A stretch of 64,000 nucleotides of DNA from Corynebacterium meitnerae (GTDB taxonomy: Bacteria; Actinomycetota; Actinomycetes; Mycobacteriales; Mycobacteriaceae). Each line of letters opens with the position of its first letter. The stretch's first letter is position 1. Position numbers and translations under genes: made by a program. The notes under the pieces were generated by a model, which made no database searches, was not told the DNA's origin, and saw only the letters and a program-made list of their open reading frames with translations. The DNA lies in the NCBI RefSeq assembly GCF_027570075.1, contig NZ_JAKMUS010000007.1:1-64000 (forward strand). Reading direction: 5' to 3'. Shown here piece by piece: positions 25,963-34,305 of this stretch.

Positions 25963-26003
25963 TTAGTCTCGGTCACCACTTGGACGTGATACACCGAGTC
26001 TAA
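25963..26003. promoter_or_regulatory. Inverted repeat upstream of the 70-residue gene
   Basis: TTAGTCTCGGT (25963-25973) and ACCGAGTCTAA (25993-26003) form 11-bp arms with one mismatch and a 19-base spacer. It lies 70-110 bases before the 70-residue gene and could be an operator or a sigma-specific promoter region. Confidence 0.35.
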
Positions 26004-26071
26004 CTGAGTTGACAGCGATTCACCCACGAAACGCGCTCACTCTCGTCAGACTCCATAGGAGGTTGTCGAGA

Positions 26072-26284
26072 ATGGCTCGACGAAGTGTTAATCGGTCTGC
26101 AAAGACCGGCAAGTTCGTTTCCAACGCGGCTAGGGGTCGGTGGCCTAACAAGACCACGACTGAACGAGTCGGGAAAGGAACCAGCAACAGTCGCACCGTA
26201 ACCCGCTCTGCAACAACGGGTCGCTTCGTTACGAAGCGTTGGGGCGACGAAAACCCCGGCGGAACCATCCGCCAGCAGGTTTAG
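26072..26284 (+). CDS. Small duplicated-motif protein (RSAKTGxFVS family)
   Basis: This 70-residue basic protein has an internal duplication: RSAKTGKFVSNAARGRWPNKTT and RSATTGRFVTKRWGDENPGGTI, shown here as RSAKTGKFVS (8-17) and RSATTGRFVT (46-55). I recall similar short actinobacterial and phage proteins with this double motif; no function is known to me. ATG 26072 is chosen for the AGGAGG nine bases upstream, although the frame opens at 26009. A strong hairpin terminator follows 38 bases after the stop, so it ends a transcript. Confidence 0.65.
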   Translation: MARRSVNRSAKTGKFVSNAARGRWPNKTTTERVGKGTSNSRTVTRSATTGRFVTKRWGDENPGGTIRQQV

Positions 26285-26322
26285 CCGAAGAAGTCGGCTC
26301 CTGACGGAGTCGGCTGGCTAGA

Positions 26323-26364
26323 AGACCCCATTCATGCTGACTGAGTTCGGCATGAATGGGGTCT
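26323..26364 (+). terminator. Rho-independent terminator
   Basis: AGACCCCATTCATGC (26323-26337) and GCATGAATGGGGTCT (26350-26364) are perfect 15-bp arms with a 12-base loop, followed by GTTATTTCT. It closes the transcript of the 70-residue gene. Confidence 0.75.
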
Positions 26365-26519
26365 GTTATTTCTCTAGCGGAGACTTGCGAAGAGACATCT
26401 TCCCGGAGCGTGCTCAGCCTGGCGCCAACGTCGGTTTCGTAGTCGGCATTTTGAGCCTGCTGGTTGGTGTGCTTGCCGCTACCGTCGTGGTGCAGCGTCG
26501 CCGCGGAGCAAGGGGTTAG
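26334..26519 (+). pseudogene. Remnant: C-terminal membrane anchor of a lost gene
   Basis: The 61-residue frame starts inside a terminator hairpin, so its N-terminus is not credible. The C-terminal part, QPGANVGFVVGILSLLVGVL followed by AATVVVQRRRGARG, is a textbook transmembrane anchor with a positive cytoplasmic tail. A good terminator follows 24 bases after its stop. The simplest reading is that this is the 3' end of a membrane or secreted protein gene whose front was removed when the accessory block formed. The parent family cannot be told. Confidence 0.45.
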
Positions 26520-26543
26520 GAACTCAAGCGCTTCCCGCGCGGT

Positions 26544-26580
26544 AAGGCGGCGTTCTCCAGGTGGAGGGCGCCGCCTTTTT
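26544..26580 (+). terminator. Rho-independent terminator
   Basis: AAGGCGGCG pairs with CGCCGCCTT, extended by TCTCC/GGAG around an AGGT loop, and ends in a T run. It serves the truncated membrane-anchor gene just upstream. Confidence 0.8.
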
Positions 26581-26781
26581 GCGTACCTTCACGAACGGTT
26601 GGAATGTGGGCGCGGGCGAGTCGCGGCGGTTTGACGAAACGGGGGTAGAGGCGGGGTTCGGTGCGGTGGCGTAAAAGTCGTGGTGAGAGCGGTGGCTTGG
26701 AACATTTTGGAGTGGAGCGTGGAACGCTGGGTGTTAGGGTGTGGGGTTGGTGCAGGTGAGGGAGTTTTCTGAACTCCCCTA

Positions 26782-26834
26782 ATGAGTCGCGTCATAGTTG
26801 ACACTATGAGTTGCGACATCGTTGACAAACCGGC
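26782..26834 (+). repeat. Right copy of ~52-bp flanking direct repeat
   Basis: Positions 26782-26803 are identical to 12710-12731, and similarity continues to CGACATCGTTGACAAACCGGC with one extra base. It contains the same two tandem TGAGT-GCG-CAT-GTTGACA units. It is in the same orientation as the left copy, 14.07 kb away. A GGGAGTT/AACTCCC hairpin (26760-26778) precedes it. The roughly 200 bases before that, back to 26581, hold no gene that I can support. Confidence 0.6.
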
Positions 26835-26875
26835 TGGTTTTGTTCTGGCTTTTCAGAGCGGGAATCAGCCGGTTT
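26827..26875 (+). terminator. Hairpin attached to the right repeat
   Basis: AAACCGGCTG (26827-26836) pairs with CAGCCGGTTT (26866-26875), followed by TTCG. It is the counterpart of the hairpin behind the left repeat. Confidence 0.45.
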
Positions 26876-26919
26876 TTCGTTATGGCCTCCTGTTGAGCCA
26901 CTGACGCAATAGGGGGAAA

Positions 26920-26946
26920 TTCTTTGTGATTGAATGGCACAAAGAA
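26920..26946. promoter_or_regulatory. Inverted repeat TTCTTTGTG-N9-CACAAAGAA
   Basis: Perfect 9-bp arms separated by nine bases lie about 40 bases upstream of the small ORF at 26988. The AT-rich arms and spacing suit a dimeric repressor; no T run follows, so a terminator is unlikely. Confidence 0.4.
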
Positions 26947-26987
26947 ACAATATCCAGCGGATCTGGCTACCGAAAGGAAGAAGGTGC

Positions 26988-27206
26988 ATGGGCTATGACT
27001 CTCAAAATGAGGAACGCCACGGTTCGAGCAGGTCGCCGGGGAGTGGACCTGATGGAGACCACTCCGCGTCCGCTGCGGACGAAAGCGCGCATGGAGGGGA
27101 ACGATCCCCGGTTGACCATTTACAACGGTTGGAAAACGACATTCAGCGCGCTGGACGACAGTATCCAGAAAGCTCTCTCTACGAAGTAAGAGGGCAAGTT
27201 GGTTAG
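26988..27206 (+). CDS. Small hydrophilic protein (uncertain)
   Basis: This is a 72-residue frame beginning MGYDSQNEERHGSSRSPGSG, with AAGGAAGAAGG before the ATG. The first half is disordered (Ser, Gly, Asp, His) and the second is helical (VDHLQRLENDIQRAGRQYPE). No family is recognised. An overlapping frame (26926-27189) is equally open and richer in GC at third positions, so the choice rests on the ribosome site. It could also be the N-terminal stub of a larger lost gene. Confidence 0.35.
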   Translation: MGYDSQNEERHGSSRSPGSGPDGDHSASAADESAHGGERSPVDHLQRLENDIQRAGRQYPESSLYEVRGQVG

Positions 27207-27297
27207 AACCGTCCGTAAAGAAGAGGATGACAAGATCGACTAACCCGGTTGGGTCCGGGAGCCCCTGATGCGAAGGAGTCTGGTCTTTTCCGCGCTC

Positions 27298-27918
27298 TTA
27301 GCCTTCGGGGTTGAACTCGACTGAGTCGATGATCTTCTCGATCTCCTTCTCGGACAAAGTGGTGGCCATGATCTCGAGGCCGGCGGCGCCGCCGGTGCCG
27401 GAGGAGACGAATACCCATGCGCCTTTGACGGTCTCGCCTTTGGAGCCGTTGGTTGTCCAGGTGGTCAGTTTGGCTTCGTCGGCGTTTGTGATCTTGAGGT
27501 CGCGGGATTTACCGAGTTCAAATTCCGTGCCGTGTGTGGTGCTGAACTGGGCGTTTGCCTCGAAGTAGCCCATGTTTGCCATGGCGGTGGGACCCTGTCC
27601 TTGGTTGGAGCTCATGCGGGCGATGTCCGTGGGGTTTTCTTGGTCATTGGCCCATGATGTGGTGAACCCGTTCATGGTGGGCTTGAAGTTGGGGTTCTCG
27701 GTCCAGCCGTCGGGAAGTTCGATGGAGATTCGGCCTTCTTTGGCGCGCTGTGTGCCCTTGGTGTCGGACTTGGATGTGTCCTCCGAAGCCTGGGCGCTGT
27801 CTGATTCGGCGGGGCTAGAGGAACCGTTGAAAGCTCCTAGGGTGCATGAGCTCAAGCTCAGCAGGGTGGCGGAGGTGAAAAGAACGGTGATCGTGGCTGC
27901 AATGGAAGCTGGTTTCAT
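27298..27918 (-). CDS. Secreted lipoprotein (LpqN-like)
   Basis: This 206-residue protein has a lipoprotein signal peptide: positive start, hydrophobic core and lipobox LSSC with the modified Cys at 25. A Ser/Asp/Thr-rich linker (residues 30-60) follows, then a domain beginning RISIELPDGWTENPNF, like actinobacterial LpqN/Mtc1-type lipoproteins. It should be anchored on the outer face of the plasma membrane. Function unknown; related proteins bind cell-envelope lipids or partners. GGAGAG precedes the ATG. It is the first clearly chromosomal-type gene to the right of the accessory block. Confidence 0.65.
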   Translation of the reverse strand: MKPASIAATITVLFTSATLLSLSSCTLGAFNGSSSPAESDSAQASEDTSKSDTKGTQRAKEGRISIELPDGWTENPNFKPTMNGFTTSWANDQENPTDIARMSSNQGQGPTAMANMGYFEANAQFSTTHGTEFELGKSRDLKITNADEAKLTTWTTNGSKGETVKGAWVFVSSGTGGAAGLEIMATTLSEKEIEKIIDSVEFNPEG

Positions 27919-28022
27919 GATTCTCTCCAGATTTGGGCTTTGCCCACGAGGGTAACGGGGAATGTGAGGTGCGTCTCGTTGTGTAAACGAGCGAATGGAA
28001 GGAAGCTGTTAGCCTTTTGCCC

Positions 28023-28433
28023 ATGAAACCTCAAGCGATTCTTGGAACCTTGCTCGCCGGCGCGATAGGCATTCCGGTGCTGACGGTGTTGCTCAACAGC
28101 GTTATTGGTGATCCGGAGTACTGGTCGGCGATCAGCGCGGTGACTATGGCGGTGGGGGCGACGCTGGCCACCGCGTGGGTTGGCTTCCTAGATACGTACC
28201 TTTTCGTGGTCTCACGCAGGGAGCCGGTGGGTCCTGGTGTTTTGGTTACGGCCTTGGTGGGCAGCGCAATGTTGTTTATCGGGTTCGGTTCGACGGCGCT
28301 TGCCTCGTGGGAAGAGGTGCAGGCAGGTCAGGCGCTGCCGATCATTAACCTCTTTATCTTCTTGATCCCGCTGGGGCTCATCGTCGTGGCCGTTGCTTTT
28401 CTTATGGCGTTGGCCAGCAAAAAACGCGGTTAG
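28023..28433 (+). CDS. Four-helix membrane protein, unknown
   Basis: This 136-residue protein has four probable transmembrane helices (about 5-24, 38-58, 75-95 and 107-130) and a short KKRG tail. I do not recognise a family. ATG 28023 (MKPQAILGTLL) is preferred over TTG 28017 because it gives a normal membrane-protein start; no clear ribosome site exists, so the mRNA may be leaderless. It is divergent from the lipoprotein gene and overlaps the stop of the convergent CPBP-protease gene by three bases. Confidence 0.6.
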   Translation: MKPQAILGTLLAGAIGIPVLTVLLNSVIGDPEYWSAISAVTMAVGATLATAWVGFLDTYLFVVSRREPVGPGVLVTALVGSAMLFIGFGSTALASWEEVQAGQALPIINLFIFLIPLGLIVVAVAFLMALASKKRG

Positions 28434-29104
28434 AGTCCCGCCATCGCAATGATCTGAACCAGCACGTTAGTGCACATATGCAGGATGAAGCCGGCCCACA
28501 GTGAGCGGTGCCACCGGGTGACCAGGGCGAAGGAAAGACCAGCGAAGAACGTGTAAATGATCGCAGCCGGCGCGATATGCGCGAGCCCGAACACGAGTGA
28601 GGAGAGCAGCACGCTGGCAGCCGCGGGCATGAGGCGGTCCAGGTAGCCCATGATGAGGCGGCGGAAGACAACCTCTTCCAGGAATGGGCCGATGAGCAGA
28701 TATGCACCCAGAGTGAATAGAACGAGCGCGGTGCCTTCGCCATATGTATCTGACCGTTCACCCGGCGCCATGCCAAGAAGCGTGCTGACGATCGACGTAC
28801 ACACCGTCGCCCCCACAATCGCCGCGGGGACCTGCCACACCAGGTGCCAACCCCGTGCGCCTAGCGGACGGAACCCGAGGGGAAGACCACGGCGTTTGAG
28901 GTAGGTGACTAATGTGATGGCGGGGATGACGAGGGCGAGCACGATCAGCACCGGCATGAGGACCTTGATGCTGGTGCCGCCACCCACATCCTTCAGGCCA
29001 AACGCGGAACCGATCAGCAGAACATAGACCGCCAGCATGGCGACGATGCCCACGAGCATGTCTTTGAGCTGCGGACGAATGCTGAGTGGATCGGGAGTAC
29101 TCAT
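28430..29104 (-). CDS. CPBP-family intramembrane metalloprotease
   Basis: This 224-residue protein with several transmembrane helices carries EEVVFRRLIMGYL (motif 1, EExxxR) and LVFGLAHIAPA (motif 2, FxxxH), the CAAX-protease/bacteriocin-processing (Abi, CPBP) signature. It probably cleaves within the membrane; the substrate is unknown, and some relatives give self-immunity to bacteriocins. ATG 29104 is chosen because TAGACT lies seven bases upstream (leaderless); the open frame extends 80 codons further without family-like sequence. Confidence 0.8.
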   Translation of the reverse strand: MSTPDPLSIRPQLKDMLVGIVAMLAVYVLLIGSAFGLKDVGGGTSIKVLMPVLIVLALVIPAITLVTYLKRRGLPLGFRPLGARGWHLVWQVPAAIVGATVCTSIVSTLLGMAPGERSDTYGEGTALVLFTLGAYLLIGPFLEEVVFRRLIMGYLDRLMPAAASVLLSSLVFGLAHIAPAAIIYTFFAGLSFALVTRWHRSLWAGFILHMCTNVLVQIIAMAGL

Positions 29105-29257
29105 TGTGCTGAGTCTAACGTCCACGGGATTTTCCGGCTCCCAGGAAACATGGAGACAACCCCGATGGAACCGGCACCTGTTCATCATTGCTCTACATGG
29201 TTCATGCCCCATAGTTAATGGTGCGCGCGTGAGAAGCGCGGCACGGGAAAATGACAG

Positions 29258-29302
29258 CAGATCGGCCCGCACCCCTCCAAAAGGAAGGTGCGGGCCGATC
29301 TG
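29258..29302 (-). terminator. Strong hairpin, probable lut operon terminator
   Basis: CAGATCGGCCCGCACC and GGTGCGGGCCGATCTG are perfect 16-bp arms around a 13-base loop. On the minus strand it is followed by CTGTCATTTTCC, so it can terminate transcripts arriving from lutC. The 400-base stretch 29105-29505 holds this hairpin, two palindromes and the CPBP promoter, and no gene. Confidence 0.65.
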
Positions 29303-29349
29303 TATTTCCTTAACTCGCCCACCTAACCCGTCTTTTTTCGTCACGTGGC

Positions 29350-29445
29350 TGTAAAGATTTACATGGCGAAAAAGTGGCTCAGGTGAAGTGCCAGGTAGAG
29401 GATTTCTGCTGTTGGGTAGTTACCATCGCAATGTAAATTTTTACA
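29350..29445. promoter_or_regulatory. Pair of TGTAAA-N2-TTTACA palindromes
   Basis: TGTAAAGATTTACA (29350-29363) and TGTAAATTTTTACA (29432-29445) match the sites near 1064 and 1146. They sit between the lutC stop and the lut terminator hairpin. They might control a transcript starting here or be a distant site for the CPBP gene. Confidence 0.4.
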
Positions 29446-29505
29446 CAGAAGTGAGCGTGCAGGGGCTAGCGTGCGGGGGCTGAAGGCGCCGGAGGCTTTG
29501 CCGCG

Positions 29506-30144
29506 TCAGTCCACCACGAACACGATCAGATCACGCGGACCGTGGACGCCCTCGACGCGGACGAGCTCGATGTCGGAGGTGGCCGATGGCCCGGAGATGA
29601 GCGTGGTGGGCAGTTCCGGGTCCAGTTTGGCAAACATCTCTGGCACGCCGTAGACCACGGAATCCATGGGAACGATGCACAGGTGGCGGTCGGGGACCAG
29701 GCTCAGGGCGCGTCGGCCGCACTTACCGGCGCCGGCCTCAGACTGGAGGCAGATGGTGCCGGTTTGAGCAGACGAGACGACGGAGCTGGTCACAACGGCG
29801 TCCACATCATTCAGCGTTCGCGGATCGACGGTGACGTCGTCGGGTTGGGCGTTGCCACTGAAGGAAGCGAAAAGGTCACTGTCCAAGCCTTGGGCGTAGC
29901 GGACCTCTTTAGCGTTGTGCTCGCTGAGGACAGAAGCGATTGCCTCCGGAAGGTCGCCGGAGCTGACTTCCTTGACGGTGGCCTTGTAATCCACGAGGCG
30001 GTCCACGAGCATCTCGCGCAGCTCATCGCGGGTAAGCGGGGACTCGGTGCGGTACTCGCGAACCGGTTCTACGCTGGCCGGGGAATGGGACAGCTGGTGG
30101 GCATTGCGGATGCGGGAGAGGATGTCCTCTTTAGCGGTAGCCAT
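29506..30144 (-). CDS. lutC: LutC, LUD-domain subunit of L-lactate utilisation complex
   Basis: This 212-residue LUD-domain protein (LutC/YkgG) ends with [20 protein letters not shown], seen as the family-typical VEGVHGPR motif, and has an internal [17 protein letters not shown] region. It is the third component of LutABC, which oxidises L-lactate to pyruvate with iron-sulfur clusters. Its ATG overlaps the lutB stop (TAATG). The operon reads lutA-lutB-lutC on the minus strand. Confidence 0.9.
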   Translation of the reverse strand: MATAKEDILSRIRNAHQLSHSPASVEPVREYRTESPLTRDELREMLVDRLVDYKATVKEVSSGDLPEAIASVLSEHNAKEVRYAQGLDSDLFASFSGNAQPDDVTVDPRTLNDVDAVVTSSVVSSAQTGTICLQSEAGAGKCGRRALSLVPDRHLCIVPMDSVVYGVPEMFAKLDPELPTTLISGPSATSDIELVRVEGVHGPRDLIVFVVD

Positions 30145-31676
30145 TAGTTTTCCTCCTCCTTGTGGGTGGGGATGCCTTCAGCGCGGGCGTTGGCGAGCAA
30201 CTGCTGTGCTTCGTCCGATGCGAACCACTGGCGGAAGGACTTCTTGGGTGGCACGGCCACGTCGCGGTAGTTCGTCCAGGCGGAGATTGGTGGTGGCATC
30301 TTGTCGATGACACCGTTGAATCCACCGAGGATGCGGCCGAGGGCGACCATGCGCACGGCCTTGTCCCAGAGTGCGGAGTGGCCCCACAGCTGCCCGATGG
30401 TGGCAAACATGGCGCCCTCGATGGGCGGGCGGTGGTTTTCCACCTTCTGGTGGCGCATCTCCAGCAGGACGTCGGTAATCGGGATCTTCACCGGGCAGAC
30501 CTCATCGCAGCGGCCGCACAGCGAGGACGCGTACGGCAGGGAAGCGGTGACGTCATCGGCGGAATCCATGCCGGCGAGCTGTGGGGTAAGGATCGCACCG
30601 ATCGGGCCCGGGTAGACGGAACCGTAGGCGTGTCCGCCGGCGCGCTCATAGACCGGGCAGACGTTCAGGCAGGCGGAGCAGCGAATGCACTTGAGTGCCT
30701 CGCGGCCAATCTCATTGGACAGGGCAGCGGTACGGCCGTTGTCCACCAGCACGATGTGGAAGTCCTGCGGGCCATCATTTGCCGTCACACCGGACCAGAT
30801 GGAGGTGTACGGGTTCATGCGTTCGCCTGTGGAGGACCTAGGGAGCAACTGCATGAACACTCCGAGATCCTCGTACTTCGGCAGGATCTTCTCGATGCCC
30901 ATGACGGTGATGAGGGTCTCCGGCAGCGTCAGGCACATGCGGCCGTTTCCCTCGGATTCCACGATGGACACGGAACCGGTCTCCGCGATACCGAAGTTGC
31001 AGCCGGAGATAGCCACCTTGGCCTTCATGAACTGCTCACGCAGGAAGGAGCGGGAGGCCTCCGCAAGTGCAGCGGGCTCGGAGGTGAGGTCCGCGGGTGC
31101 ACCGGGCATGTTCGCGGTGAAGATATCGCGGATCTCCGCCCGGTTGCGGTGGATGGCGGGGACGACGATGTGTGACGGGAAGTCGTCGCCAAGCTGCACG
31201 ATGAGCTCTGCCAGGTCGGTCTCGCGGGCGTGGATGCCGTTGGCCTCCAGCACGTCGTTAAGCGCGATCTCCTGGGTGGCCATGGACTTGATCTTCACAA
31301 CATCGGTTTCACCCGTCTTTTTGATCAGGTCCGTGACAATCTGGGAAGCCTCTTTGGCATCGCGTGCCCAGTGGACATGGCCACCGCGTTTGGTCACATT
31401 CTCCTCGAACTGCTCGAGCAGCTCCGGCAGGCGAGCGAGGGTATCGCGCTTGATGGTGGAACCCGCCTCGCGCAGTGCCTGCCAATCATCCAGTTCATTA
31501 ACAACGCCCTGGCGCTTGAGACGAATCTGCGTGGTGGCGTAGTTGAGGTTGCGGCGCTGAGTGGAGTTGTTCAGCTCCGTCTTGGCGTTCTTAGGAAACT
31601 TGTCGTACTCACGGAAATGCCCCAGGTCACGCGGTGCGTGCGGCGGCATCGTGGGAGTGCCCAATCCGACCTTCAC
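30144..31676 (-). CDS. lutB: LutB, iron-sulfur subunit of L-lactate utilisation complex
   Basis: This 510-residue protein has an LUD domain in the first 300 residues. Two 4Fe-4S clusters follow: [19 protein letters not shown] and [13 protein letters not shown], with the expected CxxCxxCxxxCP spacing. It passes electrons from lactate oxidation. I chose GTG 31676 ([13 protein letters not shown]), which has AAGGAGAA upstream and overlaps the lutA stop as GTGA; the frame extends 14 codons further into lutA. TAA overlaps the lutC ATG. Confidence 0.9.
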   Translation of the reverse strand: MKVGLGTPTMPPHAPRDLGHFREYDKFPKNAKTELNNSTQRRNLNYATTQIRLKRQGVVNELDDWQALREAGSTIKRDTLARLPELLEQFEENVTKRGGHVHWARDAKEASQIVTDLIKKTGETDVVKIKSMATQEIALNDVLEANGIHARETDLAELIVQLGDDFPSHIVVPAIHRNRAEIRDIFTANMPGAPADLTSEPAALAEASRSFLREQFMKAKVAISGCNFGIAETGSVSIVESEGNGRMCLTLPETLITVMGIEKILPKYEDLGVFMQLLPRSSTGERMNPYTSIWSGVTANDGPQDFHIVLVDNGRTAALSNEIGREALKCIRCSACLNVCPVYERAGGHAYGSVYPGPIGAILTPQLAGMDSADDVTASLPYASSLCGRCDEVCPVKIPITDVLLEMRHQKVENHRPPIEGAMFATIGQLWGHSALWDKAVRMVALGRILGGFNGVIDKMPPPISAWTNYRDVAVPPKKSFRQWFASDEAQQLLANARAEGIPTHKEEEN

Positions 31677-32458
31677 AGCATCTTCTCCTTCGTGTACGCA
31701 GCGGATTCCGGTGTCCATGGGTGCTCGCGGGTAGAAGCGAGGATCTCCGCGATGTGGATTGCCCGGATACCGGTGTGCTGGCGGGACATCGCACCGCCGA
31801 TGTTCATCAGGCAGGAGGAATCACCCGCGGTGACGTACTCCGCCTGGGTGTCCTTGATGTGTCGCACCTTGTCGGAGACCATGGCGGCCGAGACATCGGA
31901 GTTCTTCAGGGCGAAGGTGCCACCAAAACCACAGCACTCTTCGACGTTCTCCAACTCGACGAGCTCCAAGCCATCGACGGCCTTGAGTAGATCCGTCGGA
32001 CGGTCACCCACCTTGATGAAGCGGCGGGAGTGGCACGTGGAGTGGTAGGTCACGCGGTGGGGGAAGAACGCCCCTACATCGGTGGTGCCCATGACATCCA
32101 CGATGAACTCTGAAAGATCAAGCGTCTTCTTTGTGGTTTTCTTCGTGCCATCCACGAGCGCCGCAGTGCCGTAGCGCTCCGCGATACGCGTGTGCTGTTC
32201 ACGCACCGCACCCGTGCAGGACCCGGAAGGGGTCACCACGTAATCAATAGAATCGTCCGCAAACACATCAACGTAATTCCGAATCATCGGCACAGCCTCA
32301 CGCTGGTACCCGGTATTGATGTGCATCTGCCCGCAACAGGTCTGCTCCGGCGGGAAGACCACCTCACACCCAAGACGCGACAACACCAAAGCTGCCGCCT
32401 TATGCGCATCAGGGAACAACGCGTCACCGATGCACGTACTAAATAGCGCTACACGCAC
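31673..32458 (-). CDS. lutA: LutA, cysteine-rich subunit of L-lactate utilisation complex
   Basis: This 261-residue protein carries the two CCG domains of the GlpC/HdrB/LutA family: [14 protein letters not shown] in the first half and [13 protein letters not shown] in the second. It forms the lactate-oxidising complex with LutB and LutC. The start is GTG with AAAGGAGC upstream. TGTATAGGG about 70 bases further upstream could be an extended -10. It is divergent from argS. No GntR/LldR regulator gene is next to it. Confidence 0.9.
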   Translation of the reverse strand: MRVALFSTCIGDALFPDAHKAAALVLSRLGCEVVFPPEQTCCGQMHINTGYQREAVPMIRNYVDVFADDSIDYVVTPSGSCTGAVREQHTRIAERYGTAALVDGTKKTTKKTLDLSEFIVDVMGTTDVGAFFPHRVTYHSTCHSRRFIKVGDRPTDLLKAVDGLELVELENVEECCGFGGTFALKNSDVSAAMVSDKVRHIKDTQAEYVTAGDSSCLMNIGGAMSRQHTGIRAIHIAEILASTREHPWTPESAAYTKEKML

Positions 32459-32596
32459 TGCTGGCTCCTTTCTGGGTCGCTTTCGGCCAGCTGGACCAAG
32501 GCGGAATCAGGCAACCGCCCTATACAGGCGACGCTACTCCTCATCCCACCCGCATGCCCGCACTCATGCCCGCAGACATGATGGGTGATCCCCGCT

Positions 32597-32626
32597 TGGT
32601 ATCGCGCCGGGAAGCTCCTCTAAACT
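32597..32626 (+). promoter_or_regulatory. argS promoter
   Basis: TTGGTA (32597-32602), an 18-base spacer and TAAACT (32621-32626) end eight bases before ATG 32635, consistent with leaderless argS mRNA. Confidence 0.55.
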
Positions 32627-32634
32627 TGGCCCCC

Positions 32635-34302
32635 ATGACCCCAGCTGACCTTGCCACTACCGTCCGTACCGTCACCCTCGAAGCGCTTTCCGGGCGTGAC
32701 CTGCCGGATGGCGCCACACCAGAATCGATCGTTCCTGCCACCGTCACCGTGGAGCGCCCGCGTAACCCGGAGCACGGTGATTACGCCACCAACGTTGCTT
32801 TGCAGGTGGCCAAGAAAGCTGGGATGAACCCGCGTGAGCTCGCGCAATTGCTTGTCGACGGCCTTGTGGCCAACCCCGCCATCGACTCCGCAGAGATCGC
32901 TGGCCCGGGTTTTATCAACCTGCGTCTGGGCGCTGCGGCGACCGGCGGCATCGTGGCCAACATCCTGGAGCAGGGGGAGCGCTTTGGTGCCTTAGACCTG
33001 TACAGCGGTGAGAAGATCAACCTGGAATTCGTCTCCGCGAACCCGACGGGCCCGATCCACCTTGGTGGCACCCGCTGGGCGGCCGTGGGTGATTCTCTGG
33101 GACGCGTGCTGGAATTCGCCGGCGCGGAGGTCACCCGCGAGTACTACTTCAACGATCACGGTGGTCAGATTGACCGCTTTGCGCGCTCGCTGGTGGCAGC
33201 AGCCAAGGGCGAGCCGACGCCGGAGGATGGCTACGGCGGGGAATATATTCAGGAGATTGCACGTGCGGTCGTCGATAAGCATCCTGATGCTTTAGACGGC
33301 GACGCTGACACTGTGCAGGAGACCTTCCGCGCGCAGGGCGTGGAAATGATGTTTGAGCAGATCAAGTCCTCCCTGCACGAGTTTGGCACGGACTTTGATG
33401 TGTTCTTCCATGAGAACTCCCTGTTTGAGTCCGGTGCCGTTGAGCGTGCGATCCAGACCTTGAAGGACAACGGCAACCTCTATGAATCTGAGGGTGCATG
33501 GTGGCTGCGTTCCACGGACTTTGGGGATGACAAGGACCGTGTGGTGATCAAGTCTGACGGCGATGCTGCATACATCGCTGGTGACATCGCGTACGTGGCA
33601 GACAAGTTCGATCGTGGCCACACGCTGGCGATTTACATGCTGGGCGCTGACCACCACGGTTATATCGCGCGACTGCGCGCGGCGGCTCAGGCACTGGGCT
33701 ATGACCCGAAGGCTGTGGAAGTGCTCATCGGTCAGATGGTCAACCTCGTGCGCGACGGCAAACCGATGAAGATGTCCAAGCGTGCTGGCACCGTGATTAC
33801 TCTCGACGACCTGGTGGACCTCATCGGCCGCGACGCGGCGCGCTACTCACTCGTGCGCTCCTCGGTGGACTCGACGCTGGATATTGATCTGGACCTGTGG
33901 GAGAAGCAGTCCAACGACAACCCGGTGTACTACGTGCAGTACGGCCACACCCGCCTCGCTTCCATCGGGCGTAAGGCAGCAGAGGCCAATGTGTCTGCTG
34001 AAGGTGCGGACCTGTCTCTGCTGACGCATGAGAAGGAAGGCGACCTCATCCGCACCCTCGGTGAGTTCCCCGCTGTGGTCAAGGCTGCTGCGGAGCTGCG
34101 TGAGCCGCACCGCATCGCGCGCTACGCCGAAGAGCTGGCCAGCGTCTTCCACAAGTTCTACGACGCCTGCCAGATCCTGCCCAAGGCGGGTGAGAACCCG
34201 GAACCGATCCACTCCGCACGCCTGGCCCTTGCCGCCGCGTCCCGCCAGGTCCTGGCCAACGCTCTTGGCCTGCTTGGTGTCACCGCACCCGAAAGGATGT
34301 AA
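32635..34302 (+). CDS. argS: Arginyl-tRNA synthetase
   Basis: This 555-residue class I aminoacyl-tRNA synthetase charges tRNA-Arg. It has the HIGH-type motif [25 protein letters not shown], and [12 protein letters not shown] as the KMSK loop. The C-terminal anticodon-binding DALR domain ends with [18 protein letters not shown] 32635 is chosen for the -10 directly upstream, although the frame opens at 32554. lysA follows after three bases, the usual argS-lysA operon of corynebacteria. Confidence 0.97.
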   Translation: MTPADLATTVRTVTLEALSGRDLPDGATPESIVPATVTVERPRNPEHGDYATNVALQVAKKAGMNPRELAQLLVDGLVANPAIDSAEIAGPGFINLRLGAAATGGIVANILEQGERFGALDLYSGEKINLEFVSANPTGPIHLGGTRWAAVGDSLGRVLEFAGAEVTREYYFNDHGGQIDRFARSLVAAAKGEPTPEDGYGGEYIQEIARAVVDKHPDALDGDADTVQETFRAQGVEMMFEQIKSSLHEFGTDFDVFFHENSLFESGAVERAIQTLKDNGNLYESEGAWWLRSTDFGDDKDRVVIKSDGDAAYIAGDIAYVADKFDRGHTLAIYMLGADHHGYIARLRAAAQALGYDPKAVEVLIGQMVNLVRDGKPMKMSKRAGTVITLDDLVDLIGRDAARYSLVRSSVDSTLDIDLDLWEKQSNDNPVYYVQYGHTRLASIGRKAAEANVSAEGADLSLLTHEKEGDLIRTLGEFPAVVKAAAELREPHRIARYAEELASVFHKFYDACQILPKAGENPEPIHSARLALAAASRQVLANALGLLGVTAPERM

Positions 34303-34305
34303 TTC

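Noticed and set aside
26589..26828. Minus-strand frame starting MSTMSQLIVSTMTRLI
   Set aside because: Its start is simply the translation of the tandem repeat units, and the rest is Pro/Thr low-complexity; not a protein gene.
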